This document shows positions 32,830 through 45,332 of a stretch of 64,000 nt of DNA, piece after piece (positions within the stretch are counted from its first letter, which is position 1; each line of letters starts with the position of its first letter). The notes under the pieces are model-generated. The model searched no databases, was not told where the DNA came from, and worked only from the letters and a program-made list of their open reading frames with translations. A program made the translations under genes and the position numbers. Source of the stretch: Lamellibrachia satsuma (lineage: Eukaryota > Annelida > Polychaeta > Sabellida > Siboglinidae); NCBI GenBank assembly GCA_033239005.1, contig BSQZ01000011.1, forward strand, positions 1,348,501 through 1,412,500, given 5' to 3'.

Positions 32830-32965
32830 AGTTAAATGGATGAATATGTCATTGATACCATAATAACATTGAAGGATGTTCACTGAATTAAGTTAGATTT
32901 GCAACAGACATATCGACATTTTCGAATTGAAAGCAAGTTACAGGAATCTGCCAATGCAAACCGTT
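32830..32965 (+). pseudogene. Possible Ty3/gypsy RT relic
   Basis: The plus strand reads DTIITLKDVH, a stop, then IKLDLQQTYRHFRIESKL, resembling the KLDL..AYH block of gypsy reverse transcriptases. Too short and degraded for a firm call. Confidence 0.35.
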
Positions 32966-33384
32966 TTTAATTAATGCAGTTAACTTGAAAGTGTATCTGG
33001 ACAAGGTCACATAAAATAAAACACTTATAACATATGTAAGTTTTACAATAGCGTGAACTGTTTGATATCCTACGTTTACATATAGATAAGGAAGGGCTAT
33101 GCCAGGATAAATGGTACATTGATCATCCCCAGGCCATAGTTCCCATAGAAACGGGGGAGAGCCTGGGAGAAAAAATGTTCAACATATTGTATTACTCATT
33201 AAGACCCAGTCTGCAGTTTAGGCAGAACGAATTGCACTAACTAGGCAATTTAAAAAAAAATCACATCTAGGTATAATGTGCCCCTTTAAAGCGGTATCGG
33301 GAAATGTTATTCAATCATTAGCATGTAGTAACTCTAAAACAATTTCACTCACAGATCTGAAATTTGGCATGTGCTGATCAGGTA

Positions 33385-34090
33385 TAGGTTCAAGTACGCG
33401 ACTACTTGAGTACTCGTGTACTTAAATACAGCAAGTACTGTACTTGGACTTGTACTTGTACTTGCCATTTTGCTGAGTGCAGAACTTGTTCTTGGAGTTG
33501 TACTTGACCGTCAAAGTACTTGGACATAGCAAGTACTTTCCAAAGTACTTTTCTTTTTTATATTTTTGTTAAATATTTGGCTCTATCTCAATAATTGGAA
33601 AAAATGGCTACAGTAAAAATTACCGTGTGTTTACTGTTATTTTTTCTTTCTCACAAAGCGTCATGACATGAAACATAAATGGTGCAAAGAAATAACTGCA
33701 ATGAAAATGACCGTATGTTTATTGTTATTTTGCACACAGCATCATGACATGAAACATAAATGATAGTGCAATGTTTACAAAAACGAGTGGTAATAATACA
33801 TAGTTAATATACTGTAATGATGGCCATGTTAATGAATAGCTAAGGGCAATGCTTGATGTTGATTTGTCTATATGCATAAGTTATGGCAAATATCTATTTT
33901 ATTCATGGACAAAATATATACATCAGACTGGGGGCAGAGTACTTGGTACCTATGTACTCGTGCACTTGAGTACATTTTTACTCATATTCATATAACTTAT
34001 GGGTCATGTACTCGTACTCATACTTAATGTACTCAGCTTTTTACGAGTACATTGCTAGTACATCTGAGTACTTTCTCAATATATGCTGTG
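33385..34090. repeat. GTACTT-rich dispersed repeat
   Basis: Clusters of GTACTTG/GAGTACTC motifs at both ends (33390-33550 and 33945-34080) bound an interior with a ~110-bp partial tandem duplication (33605-33775, sharing TCATGACATGAAACATAAAT). A related cluster is at 39365-39545. The arrangement resembles subterminal repeats of a non-autonomous DNA transposon, but clear inverted termini and a target duplication were not found. Confidence 0.5.
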
Positions 34091-34603
34091 AAAAATTATT
34101 TTTTTATTTGTAGTTAACAAAATGAAACTTTCCTGAAGTATTTTAATGTAAATTTTTGTTAATATATTGTTATTTCTGATTGATTACCCCCTTACCATCC
34201 CTACACATAGTACACCCCCATTCTCCAATAACCATGATTATGATACCCCAAAAAGGCAAAAGGCAGCGTATATTCCCAGTCAGAAACACCTTGTTAAGCA
34301 AACATTGTTGGCTACCAATTCAGGCCATAATTCATTTGTTTAATTAAGCCATTAGGATATGCATAAAGGGCCATTCATCAATTGACCCACCAGTTAGCCA
34401 TGAAGTGCCTTTGATGCAGTCAGGCGACCATGCCACTTGGCACTGGCTGACAGTGCTAACTACTAAGAACTGCCAGCTGAGGCTTCCTCTGTAGAAGTAA
34501 CAAGATTTAACAAGATTTAACAAGATTTGCCATCCAAGCCAAAGGCCCAGATGGCAAGTGGACAAGGAAGCCATTGGCTTATCGAGAGTCCAACACTGTT
34601 CAC

Positions 34604-37401
34604 CTATTTATAACCCGCCCTCCTGATATATGTGTCAACCTTGTTTTTAAACATATTCACGCTGCTAGCAGTTACACAATCTGTAGACAGTTTGTTCCAT
34701 TCATTTATTGTCCTCTGTGAGAACGAGTGCTTCCTGATGTTCAATCTACATTGATCCTTTACTAATTTTACCTCATGTTCTCTAGTTCTGCTATCCTTCT
34801 TGAGTGAGAAAAACATATTTCTATCAATATTTTCATACCCATTCAATATCTTAAAAACTTCAATCTGATCTCCTCTTAACCTCCTTGTCTCTAGAGTTGT
34901 TAAACCACATTCTTTCAGGCGTTCTTCATAACTAAGGTCTCTAAGTTCTGGAATAATTTTAGTTCCTTCTTACGATATGGTCTCCATGCTTGTATACAGT
35001 ATTCTAAATGAGGTCTAACTATTGCTTTATAAAGAGGTATAATTAACTTTTTTCCCTTGTATGTTATGTTTCTTCTAATCAATCCAAGAATTTGATTAAC
35101 CAGCGCTTATTGTAACTCCTAAGTCCTTTTCTTTTACAGTAGTACCAAGACCAGTAGCTCCCATTTTATAGTTTACATTCAAGTTCCCATGTCCTGTATG
35201 TAGGCATTTACATTTCCCAAAATTGAACAGCATCTGCCATTTCTCAGACCATTTCACTAATCTGTCTAGATCGTTTTGTAAATGTTGTTTATCACCATCA
35301 GTATTAACCTTTCTAAACAGTTTTGTGTCGTCCGCAAATTTCAGTACGTTACTTGTTATACTCTCGTCCAAGTCATTGATATAAATTAAGAATAATATAG
35401 GTCCTAATACTGATCCTTGAGGTACCCCACTCAAAACCGATTTCCAATTTGAAACTTCGCCATCTACTACAACTCGTTGTCTTCTGTCAGTCAGCCATTG
35501 TTCTATCCAGTCAGTTATGCTATCCCCGATACCATGGGCTTTTAATTTAAGTAGCAATCTTTGATGTGGCACTTTGTCAAAAGCTTTCTGAAAATCTAAG
35601 TAGATAATATCTACTGGCGATCCCTCGTCTATCCACTTAGTGATTTCTTCCAAAAAACATAACATATTTGTTAAGCATGACCTCGCTTTAAGGAATCCAT
35701 GTTGAGATGAATTTAATAATTTATGCTTAACGATGAAGTCCACCATATGGTCTTTAATTAACCTTTCTAATAATTTACAAATCACTGACGTTAAACTCAC
35801 TGGTCTGTAATTCTCTGACTTATTTCTCGAACCCTTTTTAAATAATGGTATGATGTTTGCTTCTTTCCATTCAAACGGAACAACTCCCTCTTTTAATGAC
35901 AAGTTGAATACTCTTGCAAGTGGTATACTGATTTGATCTACTGTTTCCATTAGTAATTTTGGAGGAATCCCATCCACTCCCAGTGATTTGTTATCCTTCA
36001 TTGCCTTTATTTTCCTAGCTACCAATTCTGGAGTTACAACTAACGGTCCTAAATAGTCAGATTTAGCCCCCTGAAATTTAGCATCAGCAACTGGTAATGA
36101 ACTATTATCTTCTTTTGTAAACACTGAACTGAAGTAACCATTTAGGTCTTCCGCCATTAAAAACCCCTGTGATATTATATTTCCAGCACTGTCTTCTAGA
36201 GGTCCAACCTTGTCTTGTACGTTTTGTTTACTCCTGACATATGCATAAAAACTCTTGCTGTCAGTTTTTATGTTACATGCCAGTTTTTGCTCATAGCTTC
36301 TTTTAGATTGTCTGATTTCAGTTGTAGCTGCATTAAGTGCCTCTTTGTATTTTGCATAGTCTTCTTCCTTTCTGGTACGCCTATAAACCCTCCACATAGT
36401 TTGTTTTAGCATTATTTTTCTAATTGCCTCTTTTGACAAATGTTTCTTTCTACACCGTTTTCCTTGTTTTCGGAAGGGAACAAATTTATCAATGATACTC
36501 TCAATTTCATATTTTAGAATATTCCAACATTCAATTGCAGTCTTATTCATCAGCATGTTATTCCAATCTAGCTGTGCTAAGTATTTTCTCATATCTTTGT
36601 AGTTACCTTTGTGGAAGTTTCTCTTGTACGTTTTCTTATTTTTACTTTCTGATTTTACATTGATGTCAAAATGTATTTGATTATGGTCACTATTACCCAA
36701 TGGTTCAAATATTTTTACATTGTCCACTAATTCTTTTTGTGATGACAAAACTATATCTAATACATTTTCTCACCTGGTTGGTTCTAGTACGTGCTGAGTA
36801 AGAAAGCTATCCTGGATTAAACATAGAAATTGTTGATCCTCAATCCCTGTGATCTCTAGAGAATTCCATTGTATGTGTCCATGGTTAAAATCTCCCATTA
36901 TGATACATTCCCCTTTACTAACTTCCTTTATAGCGTTTTTTATTTTTGTGTTGTCCTCTTCGTTTATGTTTGGACTTCGGTAAACTAATCCAATAGTTAA
37001 TTTTGAATTTCCTGAAACAATTTTGCACCAAACAGCTTCATCGCAATCTGCTTCACTTTCTAGTTTTATTTCATAAGCCTGAATAGATTCTTTACATATA
37101 AAATAACTCCCCCGCCCCTTCTTCCTATTCGATCTTTCCTAAACATTACGTATCCTGTTAGTCCTAATTCAGCATATGTTATATCTATGTTGGCCCATGA
37201 TTCAGTTATACCAATTATGTGAGGGTCAATATCTTCTACCATAATGTTTAATTCGTTTTTCTTATTTACTATGCTCCTTGCATTTAAACATACGCATCTA
37301 TAACCTTTTTCAGAGATGTGTTTCGGATGATTTGATATTGGTTTATCTGTGCTAGTGGCCTCTTGTTCTGCTTGAGACACCTCTAGGTAACCCCCCTGCA
37401 C
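34604..37401 (-). pseudogene. CR1 ORF2: endonuclease and reverse transcriptase, disrupted
   Basis: Endonuclease start: CLNARSIVNKK, IIGITESWANIDI, GGGVILYVK (37066-37401), then a frameshift near 37090. The endonuclease frame resumes and is cut by a TGA at about 36770, where GENVLD-type sequence is expected. The RT frame of 550 codons (35096-36748) is intact, with PFRKQGKR linker, NYRPVSLTSVICKLLERL, IIYLDFQKAFDKVPHQRLL, GVPQGSVLGPILFLIYINDL and the catalytic FADDTKLF. After LGVTISAG the frame breaks at a small deletion. RIIRRN/YCIQAWRPYRKK-type C-terminal sequence follows in pieces, ending at 34604 (FSQRTINEWNKLS). The product of an intact copy nicks target DNA and reverse-transcribes the element RNA. 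Confidence 0.9.
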
Positions 37402-37403
37402 TT

Positions 37404-38048
37404 CTAGTTTAAAGAATGTTTACTTCCAAAAATATTTGTCATTGTACCCAAGTCGCTATCTACTGCTGCTGAAAGTTTGTCCGCGAATACTGCCGCCCCC
37501 TTTCCACTTAAATGAAGCCCATCCTTCATGTACATATCAGCCCTCCCAACAAAACTTCCCCATAAATCCACAAATCCAACTTCCTCTTCCCTACACAGCC
37601 TCTGGACTAACACGTTAATTGCCATCCCCCGACAATTTCGATATTTGTGACCCCTCCTGCCCATTACAGGTAAAATCCCTGACAGTATTACCTGCTCAAC
37701 CCGCGTCTGTTTTAGTGTTCTGACCAACTGCCTATATTTCCTAACTATGGCAGTTGTACCCTCCCTCTCTACGTTATTTGTCCCTACATGTACTAAAACA
37801 GATCCACCCTTACCCGAGCCTACGATGTTTTTTACCCTCTCAGTTATCGCCTCTATTTTGGCTCCAGGCAAGCAGACCACCACATCATCTCCCTTATTTA
37901 AGACTCTGTCGGTCTTCCTAACTATCGAATCCCCCACAAACACACTCGCTCTCTTCCTCACCCCCTCTATCACTGCTGCAGAATAACTCTTCCTTTCGAT
38001 CCCCTCCATCACATTCTGTCCTGACCCCTTCCCTTCCGTCTCCCCCAC
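37404..38048 (-). pseudogene. CR1 ORF1 with GDSL/SGNH esterase domain
   Basis: 214 open codons containing VFVGDSIVRKTDR (nucleophile Ser block), GGSVLVHVGTNN (Asn block) and MKDGLHLSGKGAAVFA (Asp/His block): the SGNH hydrolase signature known from ORF1 of CR1-clade LINEs. It lacks an ATG because a TAG at 38055-38057 cuts it from its repeat-encoded N-terminal part. Neighbouring repeat units have GAG-like text there, so this looks like a point nonsense mutation. ORF1 proteins of this type are thought to bind RNA or membranes during retrotransposition. Confidence 0.85.
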
Positions 38049-38683
38049 TCCCTTCTACTTCCCTCCTGTCTCCCCTACTCCCCTCTCCTTCACTCCGGTT
38101 GTTTTCCCTCCAGTCTCCCCCACTCCCTTCTCCTTCCCTCCTGTCTCCGCTACTCACCTCTCCTTCACTCCGGTTGTCTTCCCTCCCGTCTCCCCCACTC
38201 CCTTCTCCTTCCCTCCTGTCTCCGCTACTCCCCTCTCCTTCACCCCGGTTGTAAGGTGACTCAAGTCAGACTGCCTCCTACACCTGTATAATCTGGTGCC
38301 AGCAGTCTGGCTAAAAGGGGATTTTGAACCTGTTGTATTGTTATAGCCCTCTCAACAACAGTAGACTAAGAACAGACAATATAAATTGCAAACTTCTAAT
38401 ATAAATAGATTCCAAATTGCAACACTGCCTTTGTGTACCAAAAGAAGACAATTGCCACACATCCCCTTTGTTGCAATTTGGACAAATCTTCTCACCTCTA
38501 CCCTTTAAAATGATGTACATTTTTAGGGGAGCGGTAAAGTTTAATCATTGGTAGACTAACTGTAAAGATATTTTACCATGTCTGTATGTTTTTATAACGG
38601 AGGGGTTTTGTAAAATGTAACCATATGTTTGGGGTTCCCATTTGTTAGTAGGGGTTGGCATTTGTCTGTCTTCAAGTATAAAT

Positions 38684-38806
<123 letters not shown>

Positions 38807-39364
38807 CGTTAAACCATAATTATATTATCTACAAAGAACTTCCCTACTTTACATTTTGCAATCTGTTAAAACTATCGGAAATATTTTCCCAAAAGACAAA
38901 ATGCAACAAAATATGTGACAATGATTAATTTAATATGATCCTTATTTAATTCATTTGATTAGTCCATATGCTCTCCAGATAAGACTCGTAATTGACCATT
39001 GATTGGAATTGTTAACAACTACTCAAGTGCTTCATAACAATGAACTCAGTGTGGGATCAGTGAAAACATGCAGCATGTCTCAGGAAACCATGAGACATGC
39101 TAGTCTGGATTTGAGAGAGCAGGGACTGAGGGAGCAGAGATAAGAGAAATGCTAAATAAAGAAATGTAGCCAGTGTATTGGCAGGTAACAAGTCCTCCTG
39201 CTGTTTGCTTTGTTTTAATTGAAGTGCAAACAGAAATAAATGATTTAATGCAAAATGCCAGTATTGTATGCCTTGACTGCCTTGACCTAAATAATGAATA
39301 AATGCATAATACTGCTGCTTTTGTGTTTTCATTGATTTGACCATCACCATTATGAAACATAAAT

Positions 39365-39545
39365 GTAGCGTTCGATGTACTTGACTGTACTTGACTAAAA
39401 TTTTCAAAGTACTTTAAATTTGTACTTGAATTTTTCACGAAGTACTTGTACTTGCCTCTATTTTTGAGTACGAGTACTTGGACTTGGCAAAATTGAAAGT
39501 ACTTGTACTTGTATTTAAGTACATTACCCATGTACTTAACATACT
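39365..39545. repeat. GTACTT-rich repeat, second locus
   Basis: Dense GTACTTG units related to 33385-34090. No coding sequence; flanking 38810-39360 and 39550-40320 show no recognisable gene. Confidence 0.6.
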
Positions 39546-40399
39546 TGGTGCTGATGTCATAATAGGCCAAAACGGAAGAAGGAAAGAACATTTTTGTTTG
39601 ATTTTATATGACATTTCGTTATACATGCAAACGTCAGAGTGAGTGTACAGGGGGGTTACTGGCATCAAATAAAAAACAATCTTATTCAGTAACCTTATTT
39701 TGTATGACAGCAACACTTTTCAATGCCATAACACTGGGGGTTATATGATCTGCCCCACTCCCTTATTATGAACCGAACCGTTAGGCAGCCAATGGAAGAG
39801 CTCCTTTCTTGTCTCGTTTTCCCAATGTTCAGAGGACTGATTACACCGTACAATCTCTGAGATTTACGTAAGTGATAGGGTAGGGTAACAAACAATAATA
39901 ATAATACCAATAATAATAAACAGTGTTTACTCACGGAAAACCTTACAAAATGTACATTTATATTCCTATGGGTTGTGAGTTTAAACTAAAAATATAGAGG
40001 TAGATATAGCACCGTTTAAAATTAAATAAGAGAGTATATTCATATAATGCAGTAGCGATAATTAACAACAATGGATTCAAATAAGTTAAGTGCAAAATGT
40101 ATAATTTAAAGAATTAAGAATATGTGTGGGTAAAATGCATATAATATCAATGCGCTAAGTAAAATATTCCAGTGTACTTGATCTTGCGCGTCACTGTTGA
40201 TTAATTAAATATGTTTTTCAAGTAAGATGTTTTAAAGGTTCCTCCTCAATTCGATTTTTTCGCTAGTCTCATTTAAAATTAATTTTGTGAAATATCAAAC
40301 CTACCTAGTATCGATTACAACATGCTAGCTCGTTTGTGCAACTTTTGTATGTAGTTTTTGTGAAATCATCAGACAAACTATTAAATTAGTTAATGTCTG

Positions 40400-41888
40400 G
40401 TCAAACATTAATTGCCTTGTTCTGCGATACGTAGATCCAGATACGATGTTACTACAGGCAGACCTCGTATATTGCATTGAGTGTGACACTTGCATTACAG
40501 GACAAGCTCCCTCAGCTAAGATTCTAGCGTCCCTCAACAGGTATAGCGTTGATTTGAATCTGATGCGTGGCCAGTGCAATGATGGTGCATCCAATATGGC
40601 AGGAACAAAAAAGGGAGCTGCAGCCATCATCACATGATAGTTCAATCCGGCCATATGCATACACTGTGCATCAGATTGCCTGAACTTGATTGTAGTGACA
40701 AGCTTGATGGGAGTTGTCGACCGTGCTGCTAAATACTATGGGCGGAATCCCAAGCGTCGTCAGTAAGCGTTGGAAAAGGCAATTAGTGAAACACAGCCCC
40801 AGAGTACCAAGAACAGAGCTTGACGATCTGTATCGCACTCGATGGATTCAGCGCCTTGATACCCTTAAGACATTCCAGTCATCTGCTGTTGCTTACTTGA
40901 AGATCATTTGCACAGCAGGGCCAAGTCACTGGTCCACAGACTCGCCAACGGATGCTAGAGGACTTCTACTCTCCATCACTGCCACATATTTATTACCAAC
41001 AAGTACAACGGGTATTTGAGAGCTCTGTATCAGTCCGAAGCAAAGGACATGGTAGAGGCAGTTTCTGATATTGACGTGGATGTGAGTGTATTGAACAAAA
41101 TTGACAGACACCACGACTAGTGGTATCATGAAGTTGGGGAAGTATGCAGTACTAGTATGCAGTACTAATATGCAGTACTAGTATGCAGTACTAATATGCA
41201 GTACTAGTATGCAGTACTAGTATGCAGTACTAGTATGCAGTACTAGTATGCAGTACTAGTATGCCGTACTAGTATGCAGTACTAGTATGCAGTACTAGTA
41301 TGTGTTGCACCATTTTTGCCAAGGCGATGCGGCCAACAGGAACACCGCAACAACATGCCTGCTGATGTACAATCAACATAATACCGTCGCAAATGGTCGA
41401 TCATCTCATCTTAGGATTACACACAAAGTTCAGCTCTCACCATCGAACGGCCATGCTGGGACTACGTTTGTTACCCTTTCCTTATTCACCCTGCCGGTAG
41501 ACGACATAAAGTTCAATGTCACCAAGCTTGTCGACTTTTACAAAAACGACATCCATTTCTCTGTTAGTGTGAACAGCGAGATGCACAGGTGTGGGAACTG
41601 TAGATGCAGCGGTGTGGCAAGGAGTGCCTCAACAATTATCCGTCACTCACTCTGTCCAATGCAAACAATTTTTTTCCAAATGTTAGGGTACTTCTGCGCA
41701 GTTTATGCACATTGCCTTTGACAAGTTGTTCAAGCGAAAGGTCACAAAGTGGACTTAAACGCATAAACACATGTTTGCGCTCAACATGCGGCAACGGTCT
41801 CGCAGTGATGCACCTGCACCGTGGTGTGCCAATTTGTACCGCATCTGTAATTGATGAGTTTGCCCGACGCTATCGTCGACGAATTTAA
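40400..41888 (+). pseudogene. hAT transposase (ZMYM1/DUF4371-like), degenerate
   Basis: The plus strand contains LNLMRGQCNDGASNMAGTKKGA (about 40550-40615), the DUF4371 core with the catalytic-region Asp. A HC..DCLNL-type stretch follows near 40660, then SEAKDMVEAVSDIDVDVSVL (41035-41095). At the end comes the hAT dimerisation domain, SERSQSGLKRINTCLRSTCGNGLAVMHLH, then VIDEFARRYRRRI (41735-41888). Many frameshifts and stops. A 13-bp minisatellite (41141-41305) has expanded inside it. Intact relatives encode the DNA-cutting transposase of hAT elements. The two hAT-type non-autonomous elements in this window have different termini, so a link to this source is not shown. Confidence 0.8.
41141..41305. 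repeat. 13-bp minisatellite, about 12 units
   Basis: Tandem GCAGTACTAGTAT units with rare single-base variants. Every unit includes the self-complementary ATACTAGTAT, so the array can fold into serial hairpins. It interrupts the hAT transposase remnant. Confidence 0.95.
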
Positions 41889-41889
41889 T

Positions 41890-43280
41890 TACGCAACACG
41901 AAAAAAATTTGCTAACACTGTACACTGTACTTTTTTGGACTGGGCCTTAAAATACAGTTTCATGGTTGGTTATTATGGCAACCAACTGATGACTTTGGCA
42001 TCACTGATTTATTAAATATAATTTTTTTTTGTGAATAATGTGTTGCAATGCCGGAGCTAACATTTTGAATTATTAGTTGTTTGAAGTTGTTCAGTTGATG
42101 TTTAGGTTTGTAATCATCATGATCGTAAGTTCAAAACTTAATTTCACAAATTTGCTTTAGTCAATCACCACTCACACCCAACCAATTAAAAATAATTATA
42201 AATGAATGAATGAATGAACGAATGAAACGCTGTTGGCTATTTTCTACATTCTGAAAAAGACCTTGCCGACAAAACTTACACATTGTTTTAGAATTCACGA
42301 AATGAGGTATAACTTTGAAAACACATCCCCCAACATATCTATCCTGGGTACGCTACTGTATGCATAAATTAGTCATATTTGAACCACATTAACACGCTGC
42401 ACAAAATAGTAGGTCGTTGTGAGATGCAACTTAATCTTACGCAACGCTATTTTCAGGGAAACCATGATGTTTTTTATAAATCGCCATATGCGCAGGTCTG
42501 ATGACATCGTGTTTCTCGGGTTGATGAGTTTACGAACGAGTGTTTATGCACCAGTCATGTACCATCCATATATTGTACGACTGTAGACCCCATTAAGGAA
42601 TTAGCAATGGCATTACTGCCGTACACACTGCCTGCTCGGTGTTTCTCACGCGCCAGACCGGGAAGCAGTTCCGGCCGCGGGAACTACCTCAGGAGTTGGT
42701 GTCATCATATTGTGTCTCATATAACAGTCATATTACTGTACTTATCATATTATCCTATCACCTAGGTGTTAAATGGCGGCCCTATTTTGTCCGGGATATC
42801 GACAACCACTCGGTTTTGTTGTGAACAAATTCGTCGTCAGAAAGACCACATAGTAATTATTTTGTTGATACATGAAACGCACTCCAAAATATTGTTTCTT
42901 TACAAATGACATTGAAAATAATGTCCACAACTTGTTGCATATAGTGCAAAGATAGTGTCCACGACTTGATGCGTATAAAGATTTCCATTTTTATCCCAAG
43001 GCTCAACGCCTATTTCTCATTTTGGTTTCATGGATCCCCGCCTATTTCTAGTCCCAATGATCCTCGTAAAACGGCGGCACGCTTCAGTACATACTTTATA
43101 CATTAGATTTATCATAAGGTGTGCTTATGGCAGAGTTGACAAAATGAAAATTTTAAAATAGAAACTCGTTTAACATATACATCATATATCTTTTGTCGTA
43201 GAAGCTATTCACCAACTAAAACTACGATTTGATTATACCACGCTTACTTCTCTGTTGTTTGACTAAGCGTACTGGGTGTT
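41890..43280. other. Intergenic, no gene seen
   Basis: A short GAAT repeat at about 42200-42225. No coding sequence, RNA gene or transposon recognised. Confidence 0.5.
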
Positions 43281-43289
43281 CTCCCGAGT

Positions 43290-45260
<1,971 letters not shown>

Positions 45261-45270
45261 TTTGTTTCAG
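45261..45270 (+). other. Putative 3' splice site upstream of TLR-C
   Basis: TTTGTTTCAG followed by ATCACACGC, 62 bases 5' of the likely start codon. Same relative position as the sites before the other TLRs. Confidence 0.45.
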
Positions 45271-45332
45271 ATCACACGCTCAACAAGTCAGGAAAGAATT
45301 AAACCTGACGAATGTATACTCTACCGCAAGCC

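Larger units (their letters stand above)
34500..38270 (-). mobile_element. Nearly full-length CR1 LINE with esterase ORF1
   Basis: Minus-strand order: a tandemly repeated GC-rich 5' region (38020-38255, ~75-bp units), ORF1 with a GDSL-type esterase (37404-38048), then ORF2 with AP-endonuclease (37401 to ~36760), RT (36748-35096) and C-terminal domain (to 34604). The 3' terminus (34500-34530) is a short direct repeat of ACAAGATTTA units, not poly-A, as in CR1. About 3.8 kb. Disabled by a TAG in the ORF1 repeat region, a frameshift and a TGA in the endonuclease, and small deletions after RT. Related pieces at 1290, 5286, 23790 and 43290 show an active family. Confidence 0.9.

Noticed and set aside
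41141..41305. Possible CRISPR-like regular array
   Set aside because: Units are contiguous with no spacers and the context is animal; it is a simple minisatellite.
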